A DNA stretch of 38,237 nt from Priapulus caudatus. Taxonomy: Eukaryota; Priapulida; Priapulimorpha; Priapulimorphida; Priapulidae. The stretch's first letter is position 1, and every line of letters begins with the position of its first letter. Under the pieces are notes generated by a model. It made no database searches. It saw only the letters and a list, made by a program, of their open reading frames with translations, and was not told the origin of the DNA. A program made the translations under genes and the position numbers. The stretch covers positions 313,284 through 351,520 of the forward strand of contig NW_014577079.1 of assembly GCF_000485595.1 (NCBI RefSeq), given 5' to 3'. Below, one piece after another: positions 1-9,290 of this stretch.

Positions 1-168
1 GATTAACCTATTACTATTATCTAGATTAATCTATTATTATTATCTAGATTAATCTATTATTATTATTTATTATTATTATCTAGATTAATCTATTATTATT
101 ATCTAGATTAATCTATTTAAATAATAATAATAATAGATTAATCTAGATAATAATAATAAATAATAATA
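1..168. repeat. AT-rich palindromic minisatellite (TAGATTAATCTA core)
   Basis: The block repeats a unit of about 22-24 bases: a run of TTA/TAT triplets followed by the palindromic core TAGATTAATCTA. Around position 116-121 (TTTAAA) the orientation flips, so bases about 57-104 and 121-168 are approximate inverted copies and could fold into a long hairpin. The same unit returns at 926-1028. No coding content. Confidence 0.85.
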
Positions 169-212
169 GGATTAGGGTTAGGGTTAGAATTAGGGTTAGG
201 GTTAGGGTTAGG
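169..212 (+). repeat. Interstitial TTAGGG telomere-like array
   Basis: About seven TTAGGG units, some degenerate (one GGATTA and one GAATTA variant), directly abut the AT minisatellite. The G-rich strand is the plus strand. The array ends in GGCACATTGG, and the GGTTAGGCACATTG junction recurs at the array near 1179. It is too short to be a functional chromosome end, so an interstitial or subtelomeric remnant is the likely reading. Confidence 0.8.
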
Positions 213-321
213 CACATTGGTTACTCCGACTCAGGAAGTGATGCTACGCCAGAAAGAAACGCTAATGCTAAGACTAGTGCTGCCACGTAGCGGTCGTCCT
301 TTTGAGACATGTGAACGAGTG

Positions 322-567
322 CTAACCTTGTTGGAGTCTGGGCAGAGCGTCGTCGAATATTTCCTTTTGTGAATTTATTTTTTTCTCATATAAATCTAGT
401 TTTTTTTTTATTCGAGGCGCAATTTCGTGGCAATCGCTGGAATCCCAGAGAGAGTCGTCGAATATCTTTTCTTTTAGGGAATTTATAATTTTTTGATGTA
501 ATCTGTCGTTTTTTCGGACTCGCATCGCGGATGCTGACGCGCGCGCGGCTTGCTCGTTATTCCTCAT
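322..567 (-). CDS. Small hypothetical protein with an internal repeat
   Basis: This 81-residue ORF starts at a real ATG (565-567, complement) and ends at TAG (322-324). The open frame runs further upstream through an Ala/Ser-rich stretch to about base 630, so the true start could be upstream or on another exon. The composition is protein-like: charged, rich in K, D and E, with an Arg/Ala/Ser-rich N-terminus. A motif of the form L-x-x-K-x-INS-x-KE-(K)-IFDD-(S/A)-L occurs twice (about residues 23-41 and 58-75). The underlying DNA is a diverged duplication about 100 bases apart with some silent differences, which favours real or formerly real coding. No family is recognised. It lies between telomere-like arrays, so it may be a subtelomeric gene fragment or part of a mobile element. 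No splice sites or promoter could be assigned. Confidence 0.3.
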   Translation of the reverse strand: MRNNEQAARASASAMRVRKNDRLHQKIINSLKEKIFDDSLWDSSDCHEIAPRIKKKLDLYEKKINSQKEIFDDALPRLQQG

Positions 568-724
568 CCTTTGCGCAGCCTCCGAGCTGCTGCCGGCGGC
601 GGCGCGTCGTGGTGACGTCTGTCGTTTTCAGACGTGACGTGTTTTCCCGCGCTCTTTCCGTAATTCGGCTTATCCGTGCAGTGAAAGCGACCTAGCGTTC
701 ACCGACGGTTTTACGTCCGCGCTG

Positions 725-792
725 CGTGTGCATGCGTGCGTGTACGCGTGTGTGTGCGTGTGTGTGTGCGTGTGTGTGTGCGCGCACGCGTG
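725..792. repeat. GT/GC microsatellite
   Basis: Alternating GTGTGCGTGTG sequence with GCGCGCACGCG at the right end. ORFs across it are poly-Cys/Val or poly-His/Thr artefacts on both strands and are not genes. Confidence 0.9.
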
Positions 793-895
793 CGTCGGAT
801 GCGGGCGCGCAGCAGCACTACAATACATGAAGCCTGCCCGCGGTAGAGACAGGAGGGCGAGAAGTGTCGGAATCGTGCTAGGTTCAGGAACCCCT

Positions 896-919
896 TACAT
901 ACATACATACATACATACA
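896..919. repeat. CATA tetranucleotide microsatellite
   Basis: Six tandem CATA units immediately left of the second copy of the AT-rich minisatellite. Confidence 0.9.
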
Positions 920-925
920 GGAGTG

Positions 926-1028
926 AATAATAATAATAGATTAATCTAGATAATAATAATAATAGATTAATCTAGATAATAATAATAATAATAGATTAAT
1001 CTAGATAATAATAATAATAATAATAATA
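926..1028. repeat. AT-rich minisatellite, second block
   Basis: Three to four tandem copies of the TAGATTAATCTAGA-plus-(ATA)n unit already seen at 1-168. The spacer length grows left to right as the ATA run expands. It leads directly into a CCCTAA array. Confidence 0.85.
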
Positions 1029-1050
1029 ACCCTAACCATAACCCTAACCT
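1028..1050 (-). repeat. Interstitial CCCTAA array
   Basis: Three to four AACCCT units, one degenerate (AACCAT), following the AT minisatellite. It is opposite in orientation to the array at 169-212, so the two G-rich strands point toward the DNA between them. Confidence 0.75.
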
Positions 1051-1178
1051 ATTATATTGATATAATATTATATTTATATTGATGTAAATGACATTGGTTT
1101 TATTGGGACCCATGTTCTCTATCCTTGAACCGAATTGTCTATACGGTATTCTAACCCTAGCAATACCGTTTCTTGGAG

Positions 1179-1240
1179 CTAGGGTTAGGGTTAGGGTTAG
1201 GCACATTGCCATTGGTTTTATTGGGACCCTAACCCTACAA
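1179..1240 (+). repeat. TTAGGG array and duplicated junction sequence
   Basis: Four TTAGGG units (1179-1201) are followed by GCACATTG, as at the end of the first array. A 20-base sequence beginning CATTGGTTTTATTGGG occurs at both 1092-1111 and 1210-1229, the second followed by another ACCCTAACCCTA. This looks like a locally shuffled subtelomere-like repeat. Confidence 0.7.
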
Positions 1241-2053
1241 CCGCGGGCCTCTAGGCTGTAGCAAATGCTAATTTTGCCAAATAATGTTAATTCAGTAATG
1301 CAGATTATAGAAATTTCAAGGCCACAATTTGTTGATCTAAATGCTTTCAAAAAATATTTGATACTATTTGTGGTGTACAAATGAAATGTGCACACTATAT
1401 AGTCTACAAATACATGCAAATGCTCAATCCTATTTTGGGACCCATGTTACGTATTTACACATTTACGTATAGACTTAGTATAGATTCTAACTATTATATA
1501 CGAACCGAGACGTCTTCGATGTTAACTTGAAACGTTCACACCTTCAGAGCGGTCGAAAACATACGTCGTACCGCTTGCACGCAATCGAATACACTACACG
1601 GGTTAAGAATACGGTTACGGAATAAGGATACCACACGCACATGTGTACGTGAGTGTTGCATCATCACGGTGACGTCATCGCAGACAGGTACTGTATGCAA
1701 GCTGCTATCGCGGTATGTGCGCATCATATAAGAACTGATGTTACGTGGTGCCCATCTAAAATGCGATGGTATTGCGCAATTCTCGGAAACTGATTCAATA
1801 TCCTCCTCGTGCTTTTTGTGATGCTATCATGCGAATCGAGTGTGCGTGTTTGTTATTTAGACTGGGCCGGTATTTTTTATGGGGTTGAGTTGTCGGAATG
1901 AACGAGGGCTTGAGCAAGAGTAATGCACGTTTTCAGCACAACGTGCGGCATTTCTATTCAGTCTATATAGTCACACATGACTACATGGCCTGCCACGCGG
2001 GCACGTGCTGCGTGACAAATCCTCACGTGAAAACATCCGTTTTCGAAATTCTA
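1241..2053. other. Unique sequence, no gene recognised
   Basis: Non-repetitive sequence. A 39-codon plus-strand ORF (ATG 1265, stop 1382) has protein-like composition but is too short to call. A palindromic TGACGTCA (CRE-type) site lies at 1670-1677. The ORF at 1898-2146 runs into a foldback element and is not supported. Confidence 0.5.
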
Positions 2054-2059
2054 GCTACT

Positions 2060-2252
2060 CAGGTGCGTGTACAGGGGGGGTTCAGGGGGTCCGGACTCCC
2101 TCCCCCCCTACTCGCACAGAAAACGCATCTGAGCGGGTCTAATTGAAAAAAAATCTGGGTGAGGGCCCCCAGACCGCCCCTTCGCGTGCTCGCAAGTTTG
2201 GGTTACGGTTATAGACCCCCCTCCCCCTGGTACAAATCCTGTACACGCTCCT
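2060..2252. mobile_element. MITE-like foldback element, about 190 bp
   Basis: The ends are inverted repeats: AGGTGCGTGTACAGG at 2061-2075 against the complement of 2238-2252, 14 of 15 matching. They are flanked by a direct GCTACT at 2054-2059 and 2253-2258, which looks like a 6-base target-site duplication. Just inside the left end is a strong G/C hairpin (2073-2109) with arms AGGGGGGG and CCCCCCCT and a near-palindromic centre around GTCCGGAC. There is no coding capacity, so a non-autonomous element is inferred. The family is unknown. Confidence 0.6.
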
Positions 2253-2339
2253 GCTACTGATTTGGGTATTTATAGCGAAAGGAATTATAGGCGAATATCC
2301 CGTGCGCTAGGACAAATCTTACTATAAATTGGAGATTTT

Positions 2340-2363
2340 CTGTGTGTGTGTGTGTATGTGTGT
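2340..2363. repeat. Short GT microsatellite
   Basis: A short GTGTGTG run preceding ordinary unique sequence with poly-T stretches. Confidence 0.8.
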
Positions 2364-2516
2364 CCGGCTATACGTTTCCGCACCGCTCAACGGATCCTCT
2401 CCAAACTTGGTCGAAACATTCTACAGATCATAACACGTTGCATGGGCTAATTGTTTTTTTTCAGTTTCATTTTTTTCACATTCCACGTTCAAAAACATTA
2501 AATAAGTGCGAAATTT

Positions 2517-2536
2517 TTGCACCAAGCGCGGTGCAA
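2517..2536. repeat. Short hairpin
   Basis: Perfect inverted repeat TTGCACC / GGTGCAA (2517-2523, 2530-2536) with a 6-base loop. Function unknown. Confidence 0.5.
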
Positions 2537-2564
2537 CGTCACAACACGAAAATACAATGGCAAT

Positions 2565-2713
2565 GTAAAAAACAATGTATAACCAAATAAAAGGCGCTCC
2601 ATCTAAGATTTTCTAAGTCGCTCTATAATATCTAATCTAATATCTAAACTATCTAATCTAACTCAGAGAAATGTTATACATTGTTTTTACTATTGTTTCT
2701 TAAATTGGAGCGC
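2565..2713. repeat. Foldback structure with two interleaved inverted pairs
   Basis: Bases 2565-2583 are an almost exact inverted copy of 2673-2690. Bases 2594-2601 (GCGCTCCA) are an exact inverted copy of 2706-2713. The order is A-B-A'-B', so the pairs interleave rather than nest. A small TATCTAA tandem run lies between them (about 2628-2662). A rearranged foldback element is likely. Confidence 0.55.
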
Positions 2714-2908
2714 ATTTCGGCTTATAACACAAGTCAACGACTTTCCCAACCGCAAACATATTTAAACACATGCCCAAGCTAATCAGCAACGAAAACTCGC
2801 AACCTCCTGATGTCGCACGGTAAGATTTCAACCGGTAAACGTAAAACGTAAAACGTTCAGACTGGACGCTCAAATATCTCTTAGCAAGCTATCTTATTTT
2901 TTTAGTTA
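2714..2908. other. Unique sequence, nothing recognised
   Basis: Ordinary AT-rich sequence without ORFs or repeats that could be supported. Confidence 0.5.
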
Positions 2909-2943
2909 GTGTGTGTATGTCGCTACCGCGAGCGCGGCGTGTG

Positions 2944-2990
<47 letters not shown>

Positions 2991-3368
2991 TGTGTGTCGT
3001 GTTTGTGTGGTGTTGTGTGTGTGTGCTGCTGTGTGTGTGTGTGGGTGTGCGTGTGTGGCGAGTGTGTGTGTGGTGTTGTGTGTGTGTGTGTGTGGTGTTG
3101 TGTGTGTGTGTGCGTGTAGTGTATGTGTGTGTCGTGTGTCTATGTGGTGCGTGTAGTGTATGTGTTTGTGTATGCTGTATGTGTGCTGTGCTTATGCCGG
3201 TCGGCGCGCGGTGTGTGTATTGTGTGGTTGTTTATGGCTTATGTGTGTGTGTGTGTGGTGTGGTGTGTGACTGTGGTGTGTTGTGGTGTGTGTGTGGTGG
3301 GGGGGGGGGTGTGTGTGTGTGTGTGTGTGTGTGATGTGTGTGTTGTGTGTGGTCTGTGTAATGTGTAA
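2909..3368. repeat. Large degenerate GT microsatellite
   Basis: About 460 bases of GTGTG with frequent single-base slips (GTGGTGT, GTTGTG) and a G11 run near 3300. All three plus frames are open and read as poly-Cys/Val, which is an artefact of the repeat. Confidence 0.95.
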
Positions 3369-4505
3369 GCAGAATTCTGAACGCGCACACTAACGGGCGA
3401 TGGACCTAGCCGCACAATGCGTCATCCAAACGCGTAACAATTTCCTTCAGTACTGAGACTAGCAAATAGCTTCGTGTCATGGCATAATCATACGACAGGG
3501 TATGCAAAATAAAGCTGCTAGTCCTCCCATTTCACTGCGCGTTGTCTTTTATATAAAAGGGATTTTGAAATACCTCCGATGGTTTTGTTGTACAGTTCCG
3601 CAATTCTCCAAGCAACCGGTGCAGCGGTGCCGCGGTACAGCGGTACGGTGCGCGAGCAAGATAAAAAACCATCTGACGTCACGTCACCACTTCGCAATGT
3701 TATGTTGTTGAAAGCAGAGTTTAGCGTTGGCGCTGATATACCTGATTTTCAGCGACCACTCTTTACTTGTTGGGAACGGCGCAGTCAAATGGGGAGGAAC
3801 TAGACGTTTATTTGGTCCATAAAGTAGTATATTATGCATGACACGAGTATTTGCTAGTCTAGTAAATTAGAGAAATTAGCGTTCTGGATGCAGCATTGTG
3901 CGGCTTTAAGAAATTATCCATTCAAAGGCGTGCGTTAGTACAATTTTGCATCCACTAGTAGTACGACAAACCCCGAGGGTATATATATGTTATCAAATAT
4001 GTTATCAGCGTTAATTATAATATGTCCAGTGCAGGAATGTAACCAGAGATACAGTAAAAGACACTACTAATAAAGAAATAATAGGCCTAACAACAGTAAT
4101 AATAAAAGAAAATAATAATAAAGATATAATTATAGAGATATATGCGTACCAGAATAATAGAGATTGAAGTATTATGTCTTTGATGTATAATAATATATAT
4201 AGTGTGTTTGTATATCTATCTATGGTATAATATCACAGGCACTTGGGACAGAGTCAGTAAAAACTGAAAATAATATGAACGCACATTCACAAATAGCCCC
4301 TATACTACCGTACCTCTCAATTAAATTACTAAATTTGCCGTTGTTGTTAATTGATGTACTTTGATTCCAGCGAACAATAAAAGGCCACAAATGTCAAGCA
4401 TTAATGTGATGCAATGTGTAATATACTCGTATAATAATAAATAAATGTGAACCCATAAATTAACATGAATTTGCATTTTATTTTACATGTATACTTTATT
4501 TTTTT
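3369..4505. other. Unique sequence, no gene recognised
   Basis: Mostly AT-rich. A TGACGTCA palindrome is at 3674-3681 and a TATATAAAAG box-like string is near 3550. Short ORFs at 3502-3803 overlap each other in different frames and have no recognisable family. From 3950 to 4500 the sequence is simple A/T-rich with ATA runs. Confidence 0.45.
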
Positions 4506-4775
4506 TTAAATGGTGGTGTGCCGCGACAAACACATATCGCAGCCCGCCACAACTTTTTTCCTGTTTTTGCGCACTGTGAAAAAACGGCGATGGACCATTA
4601 TCAGAAGTGCTCCCTTTCTTGGATTGCTGGCTCCCTTTCTTGGATTTTCCCAACTTGGGACCTCTGATCCTGACTCTAGCAATCTTCTTGTATTATAATG
4701 CGCCAAATCTTCCGAAATTTCCTTATACTGCAGTATAGGGTTGGATTTATGTTTTTGCATTCCCACTATATCCAA
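4506..4775 (-). CDS. Hypothetical ORF or exon with a tandem NPRKGA repeat
   Basis: An 89-codon open frame on the minus strand ends at TAA (4506-4508). It has no upstream ATG; the listed start is a TTG, so it is better viewed as a possible internal or last exon. A pyrimidine-rich tract ending in AG (minus strand, about 4780-4805) could be a splice acceptor. The predicted peptide contains a tandem duplication of NPRKGA(S/L), matching a 21-base-period DNA duplication (4609-4625 and 4630-4646). The C-terminus is basic with a CDMCLSRH string that is too short to call a zinc finger. It lies just downstream of another protein-like minus-strand ORF (4868-5049), so they could be exons of one gene. No family recognised, and chance remains plausible. 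Confidence 0.25.
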   Translation of the reverse strand: MDIVGMQKHKSNPILQYKEISEDLAHYNTRRLLESGSEVPSWENPRKGASNPRKGALLIMVHRRFFTVRKNRKKVVAGCDMCLSRHTTI

Positions 4776-4867
4776 AAGATACTTAATTGTGAAGTAAAAT
4801 AAAGTAAAGATCTAATAAATGTAAACCTGATAACATGAGTGGAACATAAGTGAATAATGTATCGATA

Positions 4868-5049
4868 TCATGATATAACAAACCGTGAAACGTAACGCTC
4901 TATTTTCACTTCGACACTTGCGCCGCGCGCGGCACAACGCTCGCTGCTCTGACGGAGAGTAGTTGGATCGACCTCATTTCTGGCAGTAAAGGTGGGAACG
5001 GTGTATTTTTCTCGAGAGACTCCGGATTTAGACGATTTTTGCTTAGAAT
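4868..5049 (-). CDS. Hypothetical exon with splice-acceptor-like start
   Basis: A minus-strand frame of about 60 codons runs to TGA (4868-4870). It begins directly after a good acceptor-like sequence (GGTTGTTTTCAG, complement of about 5050-5061). There is no ATG, so an exon rather than a complete gene is inferred. The peptide is Ser/Lys-rich at its start, then mixed in composition with no low-complexity runs. A GTTTGT near the end could act as a weak donor leading to the ORF at 4506-4775. No domain recognised. Without transcript data this stays a candidate. Confidence 0.25.
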
Positions 5050-5059
5050 CTGAAAACAA

Positions 5060-6004
5060 CCGCTGGACAATATCCTATGTCCGTGAACCTATTTCCGTGT
5101 TCAGGCAATCTAATTAGAAGTCATGAAATGATTTCCCTGGTAAAAGGTGCCTCAGAGTCTCGCTTTCTGGATACCCACTGAACCTTTCAATATTTTTTTT
5201 TTCAAGATTCAGTTATTCCTTATTTTCAGAGAAATCTTCTATTCAATGCCCCTTAACTCGAACACTAGTGTCCCACGGTTGACTCTTCTCTCTCCCGTCT
5301 TGGTATGTATTACTCTCTAATCGTCTGCATGTTGTACTCTGCTATTCTACCCCTCGCACTTTCTGTTAAATAAGTGGGATACATATCTTGCTCATATGTT
5401 GCGATTTTCGTGGTTCAATTTGAGAAGTGTTTTCTTACCTGGCCATCTGCTCAGCATAAATGATGATTACGGTAAATGATTCGGGTAGAGATCTCACATG
5501 TCAAACTAATGGTGGATATGCGCCGGGTCTCTAAATGTATAGTGCATATATCTCTCTCTAGTGTCTATTGTGCATTTATGTGTGTATGAGAAAGGTGCTT
5601 TCTAATTGCAGTGGTGTGTGCTGTAACTCTGTGCCTCACATGCCTCTGCTCGCCTCCCCCTTCTTCCTTGTTCCTGTTCTTGGTTTGTGATCTCTATCCT
5701 AAAATTATCATCCATCATATACTAGCTACAGTCGGTGTCCGACTCTCCCATCTCTGTCCTCTGCGTCGAGATCTTTACTCCGTCCGTCGCACTTGCCTGA
5801 CCGTATCTAGCTGAGTGTGACATACTCTGCCCTTGGTGCTCCAAACTAGCGCTGACAGCGCTATCCTTCTCTCAATTTTTGCATTTTATTTTATGAATGT
5901 CCACTTAAGTTATCTTGCACAGATTTACGTAATAAAGATATTTAATCGCTATACAAATTGTATTCTTCTCATGTATTCTATATCTCAGGTTGCTATGGAT
6001 TTCT
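5060..6004. other. Unique sequence, nothing recognised
   Basis: Non-repetitive, moderately AT-rich sequence. The ORFs here are short and overlap in several frames, with no recognisable motifs. Confidence 0.45.
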
Positions 6005-6073
6005 TTACTATTTTTTTCTACTGCTCTCTCTCTTCTCTCTTCTTTGCTTTCTTTACTTTCTCGCTCTTTCTCA

Positions 6074-6117
<44 letters not shown>

Positions 6118-6330
6118 CTCTATCTCTCTCTCCTTTCTCTCTCTCTTCTCTTCTTCTCTCATTCCTCTTCTCTCTCTCTCTCTCTCATACTCTCTCTCTC
6201 ATGTCTTTCTCTCTCTCTTCTTACTCCTCTCTCTCCTCTCTCTCTCTCCTCTCTCATCTCGTCTCTTCTCTCTCTCTCTCTCTCTTTATCTCTCTCTCTA
6301 CTCTCTCGGCTCTTTCTCTCTTTCACGAGT
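6005..6330. repeat. CT (GA) microsatellite
   Basis: A degenerate TCTCTC tract with CTTT and CCTCT interruptions. It is open in all plus frames as poly-Ser/Leu and should not be read as genes. A second pyrimidine-rich, C-rich tract follows at about 6388-6482. Confidence 0.95.
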
Positions 6331-6482
6331 ACACATATCAAGATATTATAGTTTGTTTTGCGATATTAAAAATCCTCCGACACTGAGGACCATCCCTCCT
6401 TTTACCCGGTTTCATTCCCGCCCCCTCCTCTCCCCGTCTCCCGTCCCCCTTCGTCCCTTCCGTACCCCCTGTACCCCCTCTT

Positions 6483-7454
6483 CATTTGACAAAGGCTGGA
6501 TATGCAGCTGCTTCTTTCATGTAGGACACCTCTCGCCACCTATTGGCCGTTTTAGTTAGATTTCAGTATAGCTGTCACTAGAGATGTATAAATGATACTA
6601 TTTATTCGTGTATATCATCTACTATCAGCTCTATGGTAGTGTATATATCAGACGGGAAAATTAAAGCACACTTGACATTAACTTATTATAAAAAGTGAAA
6701 GACTAAGTTGCGGAGTGTGGTGTGGTTGTCAAAATAATGCTAGCAGTAATTCTTCTTTATTTTAAAAGTATAATTTTATCAAACCACTGATTTATTTAAC
6801 AGAAACTGAGTATGCGCGAACACAGGTCTCAGGAAATTCATGCTGAGGCACAGAATAATCTGCGTGTCTTAAACATTCTTTTTTTTTATGCGAACAAAAC
6901 ATACGACAGCCTTATATCGAAACAAAACATCTGCGTGGCACGCACTATAGATACAGGGCATAAGTTTCGTTCATATTGATCAAATCGTGCTAACTAAACT
7001 CATTTCTCGGATAGGTAGCTTGTAGAGAAAAATGAAAAATTAATTACATGAATATTGATTGATTCGTGAATGGTAGCTGAATAATTGTAATAACACTGGA
7101 ATTTCTGTTCAGGTATGCACGCTAATACGTTTATGGAAAGTAAGATATTTAATAAGATTGTTGATATTGATAGCAGACGTAGGCCATGAAAACTGACCGT
7201 CAGCAAGTTACATACATACATGTATGTGTGCTGAATCTATTTATTTTGCTAATTACTGCTCATTTAGACACTTAATTATGGTAAGTTAATTACGTATAAT
7301 CAAGAATTCTACCCCTAACATTTTAGACGGTATTCTCTCCATAATATATAAAAGCTAGCTAGGCATCTTCTTACTATGTAGATTTATTTTTAATATAATT
7401 TCCCATTTGTGTGTTCTTGCTTTATATGCTGATATAATTATATGTTCAATAATA
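6483..7454. other. Unique AT-rich sequence, nothing recognised
   Basis: No ORF with family-level features. A short ATG-containing palindrome (ACATACATGTATGT) sits near 7210-7224. Confidence 0.45.
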
Positions 7455-7474
7455 TCAAGAGCATATAAAGAAGG
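7455..7474. repeat. Inverted repeat TATCAAGAGC / GCTCTTGATA
   Basis: A 10-base inverted repeat near 7453-7482 with a short AT-rich loop, just upstream of a second, longer foldback. The exact span is by eye. Confidence 0.4.
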
Positions 7475-7532
7475 CTCTTGATAAAATCTATTTAAAATGT
7501 ACTCAATAGATTAAACGGATTCTGGGCTTTGG

Positions 7533-7597
7533 CAGAGCATATAAATCAACGATATATTGATTTATATGTTGATTTATATGTTGATTTATATGCTCTG
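7533..7597. mobile_element. 65-bp palindromic micro-MITE-like element with 7-bp TSD
   Basis: The arms CAGAGCATATAAATC (7533-7547) and its exact complement (7583-7597) are immediately flanked by GCTTTGG on both sides (7526-7532 and 7598-7604). CAG...CTG ends with a 7-8-base duplication resemble hAT-type termini. The interior holds three tandem copies of a 12-base TTGATTTATATG-like unit. Too small to code for anything. Confidence 0.6.
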
Positions 7598-7604
7598 GCT
7601 TTGG

Positions 7605-8297
7605 TACGCGGATTTGGAATTTACTGGAAGGTGCTGCCATCTAACGCACATGAATATGGATATCCTTGCCAAAGAGCGTTTTTGATATTATTCACTAACA
7701 TGTTGAGCGCTTAAACTGGTACTATGTCTTCCACCTAAACGCACCAGAGTTCCCCGTCATAAATGCACACATCACACCGGCCTGCTCGATCATGCAGAAC
7801 ATCTACGTTTTTCTAACTGCATTCTTTTACTTTTCGCGAAGCCCTCTTTGATTTCGTCGGTTCGATATCTGCCTGCACTCGACGATGCGGACAGTCGTGT
7901 ATGTATACAGCCAGCCTCGGCTATTTACATTCGCTTATTGGATTGAAATGAAAGGGAACGGGAAGCGCCTACGTCGGCTATGATTGTCTATAGGAAGTAG
8001 TCTACTCTCTCCTACAATATTGGACAGCGAACGTGTCACCTATGTGCTCTCATGCACTTAATTACAGCGGTGCAGCCGAGGAATGTATGCTCTTCGTGAC
8101 CGTGTCAACATCACGCGATAATTATACAGACTATAAGATTTATAGCGACGCTCTACAGCCCGCAGAAAGACTAGACTGCTGTCTCGCGATCAAGGCGCAT
8201 CAATTCTAGGAATGATACTAATATTAGTTTTATATTATATTATTAGTAAGAACGACGAATAAAATGACAGCTTGCACACCAATGCTTCGCACGTATT
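7605..8297. other. Unique sequence, nothing recognised
   Basis: Mixed-composition sequence without supported ORFs or repeats. Confidence 0.45.
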
Positions 8298-8440
8298 TAT
8301 CATCTCATATATTTATATATATAAATATATACACACACATGCGAAATTCTTCGTTTATATATATATATGTATAGGCCTATATATATATCCAAAAACAAAG
8401 AATTTCGCATATATATATATATGAATGTATAAGATGATAT
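8298..8440. repeat. Long imperfect palindrome centred on AGGCCT
   Basis: ATGCGAAATTCTT (8339-8351) is exactly complementary to 8398-8410. The central ATAGGCCTAT (8371-8380) is self-complementary, and the outer parts (ATCATCT near 8299 and AGATGAT near 8432) also match. The arms are therefore about 70 bases with AT-repeat slippage. It may be a foldback transposon remnant. Confidence 0.6.
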
Positions 8441-8444
8441 ATGT

Positions 8445-8520
8445 TTGTGTGTGTGTATATGTGTGTGTGTGTGGGTGGGGGGGGTGCGTGCGTGTGCCTA
8501 CGCGCGCGTGCGTGTTCGTT
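8445..8520. repeat. GT microsatellite with G-run and CG alternation
   Basis: GTGTGTATGTGTG, then a GGGTGGGGGGGG stretch and a GCGTGCGTGTG/CGCGCGTGCG tract. Confidence 0.9.
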
Positions 8521-9041
8521 TCCTAGTGTGTGGCTAATAATTCCTAATTCGTCGTCCAAATGAAACGTGACTGTATGTATGATATTATAGAAGCACTACT
8601 ATGACACACAGCAAGATATGGAGGAGAAGAACATCCCGCAATCACTTTCGTTTAACACTGCAAGCCTCTCAAATAACTCTCCTTCTCATCAAATGCCACA
8701 AGCAAAATAACAACGCTTAGCTGAACTATTTTACTTAGCCGTTTGCCAGGATAATAACATTGATTCTTTTTAACGATGCTATCTTTGCTAGAATCAATAA
8801 CATTGCAAGGTAGTGAAAACTAATTATTCATATCAGGTTTCAATCATTTTTTAAGTATCACAAACAAATGTCATTTCAGATATCCGATATTATAAACATT
8901 GTACCTATGCAATTAGAATTTTGAAATCCTTCTAAATAAGAAAATATAAGTTTATTCTATATGTTTTGTGTTAATTATGAAGAAGTAAAACGTGTTTTGA
9001 CTTTTAATTTAGAATCTACTAAAAACGTTTTATGACGACTT
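8521..9041. other. Unique AT-rich sequence, nothing recognised
   Basis: No supported ORF, repeat or regulatory signal. Confidence 0.45.
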
Positions 9042-9290
9042 GTGTGAGTGAGTGAGTGAGTGAGTGAGTGCGCGAGTGCGTGAGAGAGCTAGCGAGCGAG
9101 TGAGTGAGTGAGTGAGTGAGTGAGTGAGTGAGTGAGTGAGTGAGTGAGTGAGTGAGGGGGTAGTGGATGAGACCGCGAACGTGCAGCGACGTATGAGTGA
9201 GTGAGTGCTGCGTGCGGCGTTCCGTGCGTGACTGTGAAGCTGAGTGCGTGACAGTGAGTGAGTGGATGAGAGAGCGAGCAAGCGAGTGCG
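9042..9290. repeat. GAGT tetranucleotide array
   Basis: Near-perfect GTGA units from 9042 to about 9157 (with a GCGAGTGCG interruption), then a degenerate continuation to about 9290. Minus frames read as poly-Ser/Leu/Thr/His artefacts. Confidence 0.95.

Noticed and set aside
967-1419. 150-codon minus ORF
   Set aside because: Its C-terminal half reads through TTAGGG and AT repeats (poly-Leu/Tyr), so it is not credible as a gene.
1898-2146. 82-codon plus ORF
   Set aside because: Its C-terminal third is the G/C hairpin of the 2060-2252 foldback element; no family seen.
2909-3368. Long plus-strand ORFs rich in Cys and Val
   Set aside because: They are translations of a GT microsatellite, open in all frames, with no start context or domain.
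5833-6559. Ser/Leu-rich ORFs up to 189 codons that could look like membrane proteins
   Set aside because: They cover a CT microsatellite and are open in all three plus frames.
7860-7895. tRNA B-box-like GGTTCGATATC
   Set aside because: No matching A box, acceptor stem or anticodon arm could be folded around it.
9042-9157. CRISPR-like regular repeat
   Set aside because: Four-base units without spacers; a eukaryotic microsatellite.
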